This document shows positions 19,106 to 26,537 of a stretch of 64,000 nt of DNA, in pieces. Position 1 is the stretch's first letter. Every line of letters starts with the position of its first letter. Under the pieces are notes generated by a model. The model ran no database searches. It was given only the letters and a program-made list of their open reading frames with translations, and had not been told where the DNA came from. Location of the stretch: the NCBI RefSeq assembly GCF_016890225.1, contig NZ_JAFELM010000021.1, positions 54,933-118,932 on the forward strand, given 5' to 3'. The position numbers were made by a program, and so were the translations under genes. The DNA comes from Bacillus suaedaesalsae. GTDB lineage: Bacteria > Bacillota > Bacilli > Bacillales > SA4.

Positions 19106-19355
19106 AAGGGTAGGCATATACCCCGCGTTACTGGTTGTAAAACTGGTTATATCAAAAAGCACAAAAGAACTAAAATTAATAAAAAAATAATAAGATTTAC
19201 AACGTTTTACTTATAATCATCAAGCTTTGATATAACTATCACAAAGAAACGTACATAATAAAATGATAACGGTTTTAGGATTGCAACTAAATATGATGAA
19301 ATAAACAATTGCCTCTCGTACTTCATGTATAAAAAAAGACAATGGCTGGTTCTTT
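19106..19355. other. non-coding stretch inside the right end of the element
   Basis: I see no credible gene here. The sequence is AT-rich, with a run GGGTAGGCATATACCCC (19,108-19,124) that can form a small hairpin. No transposase-motif copy was found in this piece. Confidence 0.4.
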
Positions 19356-19380
19356 TGTCTTATCATCTATGAATTTTATC
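19356..19380 (+). repeat. candidate transposase-binding site 1 of right end
   Basis: TGTCTTAT is followed by six bases, TGAA, and TTTTATC. It shares the exact spacing of the other two copies (19,482 and 19,536). The set resembles the repeated TnsB sites in Tn7-type ends. Confidence 0.6.
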
Positions 19381-19420
19381 ATTCCTATCTCATGTATCAT
19401 GAACGTTGAGATAGGAATGA
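19379..19420. repeat. 14-bp perfect inverted repeat inside the right end
   Basis: TCATTCCTATCTCA (19,379-19,392) and TGAGATAGGAATGA (19,407-19,420) are perfect reverse complements around a 14-base loop. The repeat overlaps the last bases of candidate site 1. It has no T-run, so it is not a standard terminator. Confidence 0.75.
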
Positions 19421-19481
19421 CTACCTCGCATCTCGTCAAATAAGAATATCCACTCTTTTTGTCTCAAGTAAAGTAAATTAT

Positions 19482-19506
19482 TGTCTTATGGCGAATGAAT
19501 ATTGAC
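19482..19506 (+). repeat. candidate transposase-binding site 2 of right end
   Basis: TGTCTTAT is followed by GGCGAA, TGAA and TATTGAC. It lies 126 bases after site 1 and 54 before site 3. A weaker TGTCTCAA lies just upstream at 19,460-19,467. Confidence 0.6.
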
Positions 19507-19535
19507 GTACTTATATCAGCGTTTTCGAAAGTTTC

Positions 19536-19561
19536 TGTCTTATGCTTCGTGAACGATTACA
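19536..19561 (+). repeat. candidate terminal transposase-binding site 3 and element end
   Basis: TGTCTTAT is followed by GCTTCG, TGAA, CGATTAC and a final A, so the plus strand ends in ACA. Read inward this is TGTAATCG..., the TGT start expected for Tn7-type ends. ComGA-like coding sequence begins directly after it. The next bases, TAGAA (19,562-19,566), would be the 5-bp target duplication if the boundary is right. Confidence 0.6.
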
Positions 19562-19863
19562 TAGAATTTAATATCTCCATGCAGGAAATAGAACAAACAC
19601 TAGTCGCGGTAGCGGCACAGAGATTACTTGATATGAGATGTCCATTTTGTGGGGATGAGTGTACTGTCATTTGTAGAAAACTGAGGGGAAACAGGAGAGT
19701 AAGTGTATACGAGCTTTTATATGGTCAAGCCCTGCATCATGTTGTCAATGAGGCAAAGGGGAGAGAAGAGACGTATTCGTATCCAACGATGCCAGATTTA
19801 ATTAAAAAGGGGATTGCATTAGGCTACTTACCAATGAAAAGCTTAGAGGGGTGGAATATCTGA
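19562..19863 (+). pseudogene. comGA: 3' remnant of comGA, late competence traffic ATPase, truncated by the element
   Basis: About 100 residues in one frame match the end of ComGA, the PilB-like ATPase that drives the competence pseudopilus: SMQEIEQTLVAVAAQRLLD, a CPFC zinc-type pair, then RRVSVYELLYGQAL and the closing helix. The roughly 250 upstream residues, with Walker A and B, are absent and replaced by the end of the mobile element. An ATG at 19,495 inside that end gives a 122-codon open frame, but it would make no working ATPase. The 3' end overlaps comGB, as in the usual operon. The 5' part should lie beyond the left end of the element. Confidence 0.85.
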
Positions 19864-20894
19864 ATATAAAATCACAATGGAGCTTAGAAGAACAGGCGCG
19901 AATTTTGAAATGGTTAAGTACCTTATTGGATCGAGGCTATCCGATTTTAGAAGCATTGACCTTTCTTAAAATGAACCTATCTGATAAACAAAAAGTACTG
20001 TTAGAACAGCAAATAAAGGTGATGAAAGAAGGGGGATCCTTTCATCAAGCATTAATGAATCTATCGTTTCATCGAGATGTGTTAGGCTACCTTTACTTTG
20101 CGGAGCAACATGGAAATCTAAGCTTTGCGCTTAGAGAAGGAAGTTCTTTGGTAGAGCAAAAGGTTCAATATAAGAAAAGACTAGTAAAAATTCTTCAATA
20201 TCCACTATTTTTACTTGCCATTACGTTAATCATTTTTTCAGTGTTAAATTTTTGGTTATTGCCTGAGTTTGCGATGCTTTTTGAATCGATGAATACAGAA
20301 GGAAATATTTTGTTAAGCCTGATGTTATTAAGTGCTAAGTGGCTACCTCGCTTCATCCTTTTCCTCTTTTTATTTTTAGTGGTAATTCTCTTTTATCTTA
20401 TTCATCTATATCGAAACATACCTCTTGTCAAAAGAATGGAGTGGATGAGTAAGCTTCCACTCTATGGTTATTACATTCAAAAGTTTTACTCTCAATTTTT
20501 TGCGATTCAGCTTAGCCAGCTCTTACGTGGTGGTTTATCGATTTATGAAGCAATTTCCCATTTTGAAAAGCAATCCCATTTTCCTCTATTTCAAGTAGAG
20601 GCAAAGGAAATGAAAAAAGAGCTTAAAAGTGGGGAATCTCTTTCTTCTATTGTTGAAACAAGGATGTACTTCGAAAAGGAGTTAACACAAGCAATCCTAC
20701 TTGGATCAGCAAATGGCGATCTGGCTAGGGAACTTTATTTTTATAGTAAGCTATCAACCGAAAAGTTAGAGGAGACCTTAAATAAACGATTATCGGTTAT
20801 ACAACCAACCATATTTATTATGATTGGGCTCATGATTATGGGGATTTACCTTGCAATCATGCAACCAACTTTCCAAATGATAAATGGATTATAA
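19851..20894 (+). CDS. comGB: ComGB, pseudopilus inner-membrane platform protein
   Basis: The 347-residue GspF/PilC-family protein has two cytoplasmic repeat domains and three membrane segments (about 118-140, 165-190 and 320-340). It anchors the competence pseudopilus machine that brings DNA to ComEA/ComEC. The gene overlaps the comGA remnant by 13 bases. GTG 19,851 is used, although it directly touches the AGAGGG ribosome site, so initiation may depend on coupling to comGA translation. Since comGA is cut, the whole comG operon has lost its natural promoter (ComK site) unless one is read through from the element. Confidence 0.85.
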   Translation: MEYLNIKSQWSLEEQARILKWLSTLLDRGYPILEALTFLKMNLSDKQKVLLEQQIKVMKEGGSFHQALMNLSFHRDVLGYLYFAEQHGNLSFALREGSSLVEQKVQYKKRLVKILQYPLFLLAITLIIFSVLNFWLLPEFAMLFESMNTEGNILLSLMLLSAKWLPRFILFLFLFLVVILFYLIHLYRNIPLVKRMEWMSKLPLYGYYIQKFYSQFFAIQLSQLLRGGLSIYEAISHFEKQSHFPLFQVEAKEMKKELKSGESLSSIVETRMYFEKELTQAILLGSANGDLARELYFYSKLSTEKLEETLNKRLSVIQPTIFIMIGLMIMGIYLAIMQPTFQMINGL

Positions 20895-20906
20895 GGAGTG
20901 AATGAA

Positions 20907-21206
20907 ATGAATGAAAAAGGTTTTACGATGATAGAAATGATGATTGTTTTACTAGTGGTTTCAATTTTAATGATTATTACCATACCAAATATCACGAAAA
21001 ATCAAGGAATGATAAGAAATAAAGGATGTAATGCCTACATAAATCTTGTACAGGCTCAAGTAGAAGCATACAAAATGGATAATGGGACATCGTCAAATCC
21101 ATCGATGGATGACCTTTTAACAGAAAAGTATATTAAGAGTAAAACATGTCCTAATGGAGATCTGTTAGAGGTGAGTGCAAGTGGAGAGGTTGTCCTTGTT
21201 CCGTAA
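20907..21206 (+). CDS. comGC: ComGC, major competence pseudopilin
   Basis: The 99-residue pseudopilin has the prepilin-peptidase site KGFTMIEM, where ComC cleaves after Gly, then a single hydrophobic helix. Two cysteines in the mature part (KGCNAY and KTCPNG) form the intramolecular disulfide known in ComGC. Start ATG 20,907 is six bases after AAGGAGTGA. It is the pilus-like subunit that reaches through the wall to bind DNA. The gene follows comGB by 12 bases and slightly overlaps comGD. Confidence 0.9.
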   Translation: MNEKGFTMIEMMIVLLVVSILMIITIPNITKNQGMIRNKGCNAYINLVQAQVEAYKMDNGTSSNPSMDDLLTEKYIKSKTCPNGDLLEVSASGEVVLVP

Positions 21207-21636
21207 AGAGAATGGATTTACATTTTTAGAAATGCTTGTAGTTATGACAATTGTGTTAATCGTTTCATCTCTTTCGTTTGTTTATGTTAGAACAACTTAC
21301 GAGAACAAAATCGTAAACCAGTTTTTTGAAGTGCTACAAGAAGATATTTGGTTAGCGCAACAACATGCAATTAGTCACTCACAAAGTGTAGAACTTACTT
21401 TTTATACGGAGCAAGCTTTCTATGACATTCGAGAAAGCGGCCTACGAAAACTCATTAATAAACGACCTGTTCATCCGAGCATCCGTATTAGACCGTTAAC
21501 GATGGCAAATCCTATTAAATTCCAACCAAATGGCAATATTTCAGGGGCAGGTACGGTTTATGTTTACGATTATAATGACACATATAAACTCATCTTTCAG
21601 TTAGGAAGGGGGAGGTTTCGTGTGGAAAAGCAATAA
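21196..21636 (+). CDS. comGD: ComGD, minor competence pseudopilin
   Basis: The protein has about 146 residues with the type IV pilin-like N-terminus ENGFTFLEMLVVMTIVLIVS, then a mixed beta domain. TTG 21,196 is the best start because GGAGAGG lies six bases before it. Earlier in-frame GTG and TTG codons exist from 21,175 but have poorer spacing. It is a minor subunit priming assembly of the ComGC pilus. Its start overlaps the end of comGC and its end overlaps comGE by 17 bases, so translation is coupled. Confidence 0.85.
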   Translation: MFRKENGFTFLEMLVVMTIVLIVSSLSFVYVRTTYENKIVNQFFEVLQEDIWLAQQHAISHSQSVELTFYTEQAFYDIRESGLRKLINKRPVHPSIRIRPLTMANPIKFQPNGNISGAGTVYVYDYNDTYKLIFQLGRGRFRVEKQ

Positions 21637-21961
21637 AGGCTTTAGTTTACTAGAAACACTCATTGCAAGTATTATTTTCTTCTTTGTTATTACAGCCCTA
21701 TTACCTCAAATTTACTTACTCACAATAGAGAGGAAAAACCTTGAAATGCAGCAATTTGCAAATCAGTGGTTAAACGAAAAGTTATTTCGTGTTTCGTTAA
21801 CGAATGAAGACAAGAGTGATATCACCTTGTTCAATGAAATACCGTTTTACTTTGAGTTGGAGGTAGATGAGGAACCCCCCCTTAATCCACTATATAGAGG
21901 GTGTGTGAAATGGACCAATTTATTAGTAAGAGAGAGAGTCGTCTGTGGCACCGTAAGATAA
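21620..21961 (+). CDS. comGE: ComGE, minor competence pseudopilin
   Basis: The 113-residue protein starts KSNKGFSLLETLIASIIFFF, which is a prepilin-like cleavage site followed by one hydrophobic helix. Start GTG 21,620 follows GGGGGAGG. It is a minor pseudopilin of the competence machine and overlaps comGD before it and comGF after it by 52 bases. Identification rests on operon position plus the pilin N-terminus, because the mature part is poorly conserved in this family. Confidence 0.8.
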   Translation: MWKSNKGFSLLETLIASIIFFFVITALLPQIYLLTIERKNLEMQQFANQWLNEKLFRVSLTNEDKSDITLFNEIPFYFELEVDEEPPLNPLYRGCVKWTNLLVRERVVCGTVR

Positions 21962-22380
21962 ACCAAAACGGCTATACTATATTAGAAATGCTTATCGTAT
22001 TCTTCATTCTATTAACTATCACTTTTCTGTTTCCACAACTTTTTATTCAATTAACAAAGTGGATCGAAAAGCCAACTAGTTTACATCCGTTCGAATGGGA
22101 AGTTGCAATTTCTCAAATAACAATGGATATAAGAGAAGCAGAAGCAATTGAAATAGAGAATAATCGACTAAAATTAATTAATAGTGATGTAATATTGTAT
22201 GAGCAATACGGTAAGTTAGTAAGAAGGCGGGTAAATAACCAAGGGCATGAAATAATACTTCAACAAATACAATCTATTCAGTTTTATTACACTACCGGTG
22301 GAATCGAAATTGAAGTAGAAGATTTAGAGGGGAAGATGTATGAGCGTAAAATCTACACATGGACAAACAACGCTATATAA
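21910..22380 (+). CDS. comGF: ComGF, minor competence pseudopilin
   Basis: About 156 residues include a pilin-like segment NGYTILEMLIVFFILLTITF preceded by a basic leader of about 20 residues, then a beta-rich domain (VILYEQYGKLVRR, IEIEVEDLEGK). Start ATG 21,910 is six bases after AGAGGG; GTG 21,901 is possible. It belongs to the minor pseudopilin set ComGD-GG that caps and primes the competence pilus. It overlaps comGE and comGG, which points to coupled translation. Confidence 0.8.
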   Translation: MDQFISKRESRLWHRKINQNGYTILEMLIVFFILLTITFLFPQLFIQLTKWIEKPTSLHPFEWEVAISQITMDIREAEAIEIENNRLKLINSDVILYEQYGKLVRRRVNNQGHEIILQQIQSIQFYYTTGGIEIEVEDLEGKMYERKIYTWTNNAI

Positions 22381-22747
22381 TCAACGAGGTTATGTACTTC
22401 CGCTAGTATTGATGGTTAGTACTCTTCTTCTCTTCATCCTTGCACATCAGCTTAGCTTATATGTTACAGAATCAAAGTTTTACAACGAAAGCTCAGAGAT
22501 TTATAAGATGGATCTTATTTTACAAAAGGTAACAAAAGATTTAAAAGATGTAGTAGCAGATCCTTCTCTAAAATCGAAAGTTTATCAATTTAAAGAAGGA
22601 AGTGCACTTTTGTCAATGAATTATGATAATCCATCCATTATACAAGTGCAAATTAAGGTAGAGACAAAGAATAATAGAAAATCGAGTGTTTTAGTCCATT
22701 ATGATCCTGTTAATAATAAAATTACTAAATGGATTGAAGGTAGATAA
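22340..22747 (+). CDS. comGG: ComGG, competence pseudopilus accessory protein
   Basis: The 135-residue protein has one N-terminal membrane segment (GYVLPLVLMVSTLLLFILA) and a mostly polar remainder. As usual for ComGG it lacks a clear prepilin Gly-Phe-Thr cleavage site. It overlaps the 3' end of comGF by 41 bases. It is the last gene of the comG operon. No strong terminator follows before aroK, so some read-through into aroK is possible. Confidence 0.8.
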   Translation: MSVKSTHGQTTLYNQRGYVLPLVLMVSTLLLFILAHQLSLYVTESKFYNESSEIYKMDLILQKVTKDLKDVVADPSLKSKVYQFKEGSALLSMNYDNPSIIQVQIKVETKNNRKSSVLVHYDPVNNKITKWIEGR

Positions 22748-22796
22748 TCCAACCGTTAATTGGTACGATGAATAAAAAAGACATAAGGTGACAAAT

Positions 22797-23297
22797 ATGA
22801 AGGCAATCTTTCTAACAGGTTTTATGGGAGCGGGTAAAACGACGATTGGTAAGGAATTATCGAAGCATTTTAACATTCCTGCCATTGATAGTGATGAAGA
22901 AATCGAAAAGCAGATGAACACTACAGTCCGTTCTATTTTCGAAACAAGGGGGGAAAACTATTTCAGAACTCTAGAAACTAATGTTCTTAGGTCTCTTCCA
23001 ACAGAAGATGTAATTGTTACAACAGGTGGCGGAATTGTCAAACTTGAAGAAAACCGAAAGTGGATGAAGGAAAATGGAAATGTTATTTACCTTCATTGTG
23101 ATTTTCCTATTCTTTGGGAAAGGTTAAGAAATGATGATACTCGGCCACTAATTGTTACAAAGGAGCATACAGAGAAACTTTATGAAACAAGAAGAGAACA
23201 ATATATGGACCATCATTTGATGGTAGATACATCTGTCAAAACTGTCTTTGAAGTGGTATTGGAAATAGCTGAAAAGATTAAAAAAACAACGAACTGA
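22797..23297 (+). CDS. aroK: shikimate kinase
   Basis: The 166-residue kinase phosphorylates shikimate at the 3-hydroxyl with ATP, in the fifth step of chorismate synthesis. It has the P-loop GFMGAGKTT near the N-terminus, the substrate-binding DSDEEIE and ETRGENYFR segments, and the TTGGGIV motif. The lid region includes LRNDDTRPL. Start ATG 22,797 is chosen, nine bases after AAGG; a GTG at 22,788 lies inside that site. It lies between the comG operon and yqzE, as in B. subtilis. Confidence 0.92.
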   Translation: MKAIFLTGFMGAGKTTIGKELSKHFNIPAIDSDEEIEKQMNTTVRSIFETRGENYFRTLETNVLRSLPTEDVIVTTGGGIVKLEENRKWMKENGNVIYLHCDFPILWERLRNDDTRPLIVTKEHTEKLYETRREQYMDHHLMVDTSVKTVFEVVLEIAEKIKKTTN

Positions 23298-23338
23298 CCA
23301 TACTGTTGTAGTAAACAAATTCTTAGCAGGTGGATACT

Positions 23339-23548
23339 ATGACATTCAATGATTTAGTTAAGTATGTTACACAGCAGTTTGTGACGTACTTAGATCAACC
23401 GAAACAAGAACGAAAACAATTGAAGCAGGATCGTAAATTAACCGAGCCACCTGTCTTATCTAGATGGTTTGGTGTTCTGCCGTTAGGGTTCATGTTGATG
23501 ATGAAAAAAGAAAAAAATAAAAAGGGAAAGCTCAAAAATAGAAAATAG
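23339..23548 (+). CDS. yqzE: YqzE family small protein
   Basis: This 69-residue protein is very basic at its end (KKEKNKKGKLKNRK). It has a short hydrophobic stretch (WFGVLPLGFMLMM) that could lie in the membrane. Position after aroK and the NDLVKYVTQQFVTYLDQP opening fit YqzE of Bacillus, whose function is unknown. ATG 23,339 follows AGGTGG by five bases; a GTG at 23,330 is part of that ribosome site. Its last codons lie inside the following terminator stem. Confidence 0.75.
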   Translation: MTFNDLVKYVTQQFVTYLDQPKQERKQLKQDRKLTEPPVLSRWFGVLPLGFMLMMKKEKNKKGKLKNRK

Positions 23549-23565
23549 AGCTTTCCTTTTTTTAT
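23521..23565. terminator. bidirectional terminator between yqzE and yqhG
   Basis: The stem GGAAAGCTC (23,525-23,533) pairs with GAGCTTTCC (23,548-23,556). T runs follow on the plus side and A runs on the other side, so it can end both converging transcripts. Confidence 0.8.
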
Positions 23566-24371
23566 TGAGCTTGGATAGATTGCTGCGTTAAGTAAAACAA
23601 TCCTCCATTAATAATCGAAACCTTTACTTTCGGTTCATATTGATCTTGCAATGCTTGTTTCTCCGTTTCATAAGATTCTGGTTTCTCATCCATATCTGCA
23701 TAAAAATGATCAAGTAACGTTAAGTCCTTATTCCATCTTTCTCTAGCAGCATCCGCCCACTCATGGTCATCATTATCAATAATTCCTTGTATCGTTTGCT
23801 TAATACGAGCAATTCCACTTTTCGGTTTGATAATAGGGGAGAGAGTGAAGCACATATCTGGAATTTTCGGTGTTAGAGATAAAGATTCTAACCTTTCTTG
23901 AAAATGATCAATGATCATTCCATTTATTAAGTTGAGTCCAATCGATAAGATCACATCTCGTGTTTGATCACATTGATACGTAATTTTCAGGTTCATGCCT
24001 AGCCAAGGATGTAGAGGTAGGTTACCATTTCGGATCATACTTGGCTTTACATGTTCATAGAGCCTGATATAACTAGCCAACTTGTTTGTTGATTGAAAAA
24101 TCTGATGAAGTCTAGGAGAACCAAAGTGAATAACTTCTCCCTTTAAGTCATTCGTAACTTTATTTTGATCTGTAATGAGTGTTAGCTTCATTGGATTTGG
24201 TTGGCCACCGGTCTTCTCAAGATAATGCCAATAAAAAGGGCGGTTCATGAGTTCTTTATCAAGATCGACAGTTAATTGAACAGATAAGTACCCAGCAGCA
24301 TTTTCTAAAATTTCACATTCATTAGCGATAAAATATCTCTCAAGAAATCGGTGTATTTCAGGTTGCTGCAT
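23562..24371 (-). CDS. yqhG: YqhG family protein, function unknown
   Basis: About 269 residues with no catalytic motif that I can identify and no membrane segment. Place and partner match B. subtilis yqhG, always coupled to the SNF2 helicase gene yqhH. It overlaps yqhH by 14 bases. The start is the second ATG (24,371 on the minus strand), because the first ATG lies one base from the GGAGG site. Co-occurrence suggests that YqhG and YqhH act together on nucleic acid, but no role is established from this sequence. Confidence 0.8.
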   Translation of the reverse strand: MQQPEIHRFLERYFIANECEILENAAGYLSVQLTVDLDKELMNRPFYWHYLEKTGGQPNPMKLTLITDQNKVTNDLKGEVIHFGSPRLHQIFQSTNKLASYIRLYEHVKPSMIRNGNLPLHPWLGMNLKITYQCDQTRDVILSIGLNLINGMIIDHFQERLESLSLTPKIPDMCFTLSPIIKPKSGIARIKQTIQGIIDNDDHEWADAARERWNKDLTLLDHFYADMDEKPESYETEKQALQDQYEPKVKVSIINGGLFYLTQQSIQAQ

Positions 24372-26037
24372 AATCCTCATCCTCCATTACATCTTGACCA
24401 GCAAAATCAATAAATGATGCTAAGTTTTCCATCTTCACTTTTATTTCTCCATCTGTTCTCGAATGGTTTAAAATATCTTGAATATGGTCTTCGATATTAC
24501 CAATATCTAATCGTGTTAAAATTTCATCTAGTTCACCAATTACACGTTCAAACAGATTAATTTTTTCATATAACAGCTTCAATATATGCTCTTCAACTGT
24601 ATCTTTAATCGCAAAGTTATAAATATGAACGTCTGATTCTTGTCCTAGCCGGTGAATACGACCAATCCGCTGTTCCAGACGCATCGGATTCCATGGTAAA
24701 TCGTAATTAATGATATGTTGACAAAATTGTAGGTTTATTCCTTCACCACCAGCTTCTGTAGCAATTAATACTTGTGCCTTGTTTTTAAATAATTCCTTCA
24801 TCCAATCCTTTTTCCCACGTTTAAATCCTCCGCGAAATGGAACGGATGAAATTCCATGTTGTTGTAGAAACCACTGCAAATAAAGTTGTGTTGCTCGATA
24901 TTCAGTAAACACAATTACTTTACTATCGATTTCCTTTACGAGCTCCACAACCTTTTCTGCCTTTGCGTTGGAGGAAATCGCATTAATCTTTTCCATTAGT
25001 CCATTTGTAATCATTTGTACGTGCTGGCTATCTTCATTACGACTAAGCATATTTTTTAATGTGTAAAAAACCGCTTCTCTACTACTACATGCTTCACGTT
25101 GTAAAGTAATCAGAGAGAATTGACTTCCGAGATTACCAGCAGACTTTTTATAATGCAGAATCGCATCATATAAATCACGTTCTTCGTTTGAAAAATCAAT
25201 TGGGACTGTTTTAACAATTCGCTTTGGCCATTCAATTCCCGTATCACCACGGCGATTCCGAATCATTACTTTATTAATTAATTCTCGCAAATGTTCATCA
25301 TTGTTTAATGAACGTTCCTTTGCATTAAATGATTCCTCAAAGTTTGTTTGGTTTCCTAAGTGACCTGGTTTTAACAATGAAACGAGGTTGAAAATTTCCT
25401 CTACACGATTTTGAACAGGTGTAGCAGTAAGTAATAAACAAAACTTCTTTTTAAGCATTTGGACAAATTCATAGTTTTTCGTTTTATTATTTTTAAGTTT
25501 ATGTGCCTCATCGATAATGATTAAGTCATAATCCTGTTCAAAAATGATATCACGATGAGGCTGTCGTTTTGCAGTATCAATGGAAGATACTACTACATCA
25601 CATTGCTCCCATACATAGCTTTTCTTCTGTCCGATAGCCGGGATGAAAAATTTCTGATTTAGTTCCATTACCCATTGGGAAACTAGAGAAGCAGGAACTA
25701 GGATTAATACCTTCTTTACTAAGCCACGAATCATATATTCTTTTAATATAAGACCAGCCTCAATCGTCTTTCCGAGTCCTACCTCATCAGCAAGAATTGC
25801 TTTTCCGTTCATTTTTTCCACAACATTTTTTGCTACCTCTAATTGGTGTGGTAACGGTTTTAAGTGAGGTAAATGCTTCGGAGCTTGAAGACCTTCAAAT
25901 TCCGGGATGGCAAGATGACGTTCGACTTCATTTGCTAGTTTATAAAGATCCCAATGTGCCCAAGGACCATCGTCTTCGAACCTTTTATTAAATTCCTCTT
26001 CCCATGATTCATCAAATATGATGTCTACCCCATGCAT
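24358..26037 (-). CDS. yqhH: SNF2-family DEAD/DEAH helicase YqhH
   Basis: The 559-residue Swi2/Snf2-type ATPase has motif I ADEVGLGKTIEAG (about residues 82-94), motif II IIDEAHKLKN, motif III LLLTATPVQN, the C-terminal helicase motif VIATEAGGEGINLQFC and the arginine-finger motif RLEQRIGRIHRLGQ. Such proteins (RapA-like) move on double-stranded DNA and remodel bound proteins. The start is ATG at 26,037 with AGAAAGGA before it; further upstream codons (to 26,070) are in frame but have no ribosome site. It is divergent from the glycine riboswitch and gcvT. Confidence 0.88.
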   Translation of the reverse strand: MHGVDIIFDESWEEEFNKRFEDDGPWAHWDLYKLANEVERHLAIPEFEGLQAPKHLPHLKPLPHQLEVAKNVVEKMNGKAILADEVGLGKTIEAGLILKEYMIRGLVKKVLILVPASLVSQWVMELNQKFFIPAIGQKKSYVWEQCDVVVSSIDTAKRQPHRDIIFEQDYDLIIIDEAHKLKNNKTKNYEFVQMLKKKFCLLLTATPVQNRVEEIFNLVSLLKPGHLGNQTNFEESFNAKERSLNNDEHLRELINKVMIRNRRGDTGIEWPKRIVKTVPIDFSNEERDLYDAILHYKKSAGNLGSQFSLITLQREACSSREAVFYTLKNMLSRNEDSQHVQMITNGLMEKINAISSNAKAEKVVELVKEIDSKVIVFTEYRATQLYLQWFLQQHGISSVPFRGGFKRGKKDWMKELFKNKAQVLIATEAGGEGINLQFCQHIINYDLPWNPMRLEQRIGRIHRLGQESDVHIYNFAIKDTVEEHILKLLYEKINLFERVIGELDEILTRLDIGNIEDHIQDILNHSRTDGEIKVKMENLASFIDFAGQDVMEDEDYAAT

Positions 26038-26254
26038 CAAAACACATTCCTTTCTGTATACAACATTCAAGTTATGTAAAGAAGTTATTATTCTTAAAGA
26101 ATTTTAAACATTATTTTTATTTTTCCTGTTGGAAGTGTATTGCCGAATTCTGCATATTAATGGTAGGATTAATATAGTTTTGAAAAGTAAGTTAATGATT
26201 TTATTTTTGTAGTATAGCCAAAATAAAACAAAATTATATATAGCGAATGAGAAT

Positions 26255-26427
26255 AAGAGGAGAGACTACTAGACATCTTTCGTAAGTAGCGCCGAAGGAG
26301 CAAGCGTTTATACGTGAATCTCTCAGGCAAAAAGACTCTTATTTGACGCTACTCTGGAGAGAGTTTCATTGTTTACCGTGAAGCCACCAACGGGGAAATG
26401 CTTATATAGCAAAACTTTCAGGTGCCA
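26255..26427 (+). promoter_or_regulatory. tandem glycine riboswitch (gcvT leader)
   Basis: Two glycine aptamers are arranged head to tail. The first spans about 26,255-26,365 and has the typical GCGCCGAAGGAGCAA and AATCTCTCAGGCAAAA segments. The second spans about 26,375-26,427, with GCCACCAACGGGGAAA and AACTTTCAGGTGCC. The pair senses glycine and controls the terminator that follows, so the cleavage genes are made only when glycine is plentiful. This is the standard leader of gcvT-gcvPA-gcvPB in Bacillus. Confidence 0.93.
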
Positions 26428-26474
26428 GGACAGAGATAATCCGTATGTTTATATGGATTTCTCTGTCCTTTTTT
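26428..26474 (+). terminator. riboswitch-controlled terminator
   Basis: GGACAGAGA (26,428-26,436) pairs with TCTCTGTCC (26,460-26,468), with a partly paired inner loop and six T directly after. The stem begins two bases after the second aptamer, fitting glycine-dependent antitermination of gcvT. Confidence 0.9.
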
Positions 26475-26537
26475 CAGTAGCAGAGGTTTATGCGGCTATA
26501 CCAAAAACATCCTATTATACATAACAGGAGGAGAAAA

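Larger units (their letters stand above)
1..19561. mobile_element. Tn7-like (TniA/TniB/TniQ) element carrying a defence island; left end outside window
   Basis: The stretch holds two TniQ/TnsD proteins, a TniB/TnsC ATPase, an intact and a dead TniA/TnsB transposase, and then defence-type cargo. It ends in three repeated motifs of 25 bases just before a truncated comGA. No TnsA-like nuclease, resolvase or Cas gene is visible in this part. The right boundary at about 19,561 is placed where a TGT...ACA-type end (ACA on the plus strand) meets ComGA-like coding sequence; it could be off by about ten bases. By eye the segment is richer in A+T than the chromosomal part. The left boundary and the 5' part of comGA should lie upstream of base 1. 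Confidence 0.8.

Noticed and set aside
1-19561. CRISPR-guided transposon (Cas12k or Cascade type)
   Set aside because: No cas gene or repeat array is present in the visible 19.5 kb; TniQ proteins are the long TnsD-like kind.
19495-19863. A stand-alone 122-codon gene
   Set aside because: Its first 22 codons are the repeated end sequence of the element and the rest is the ComGA C-terminus.
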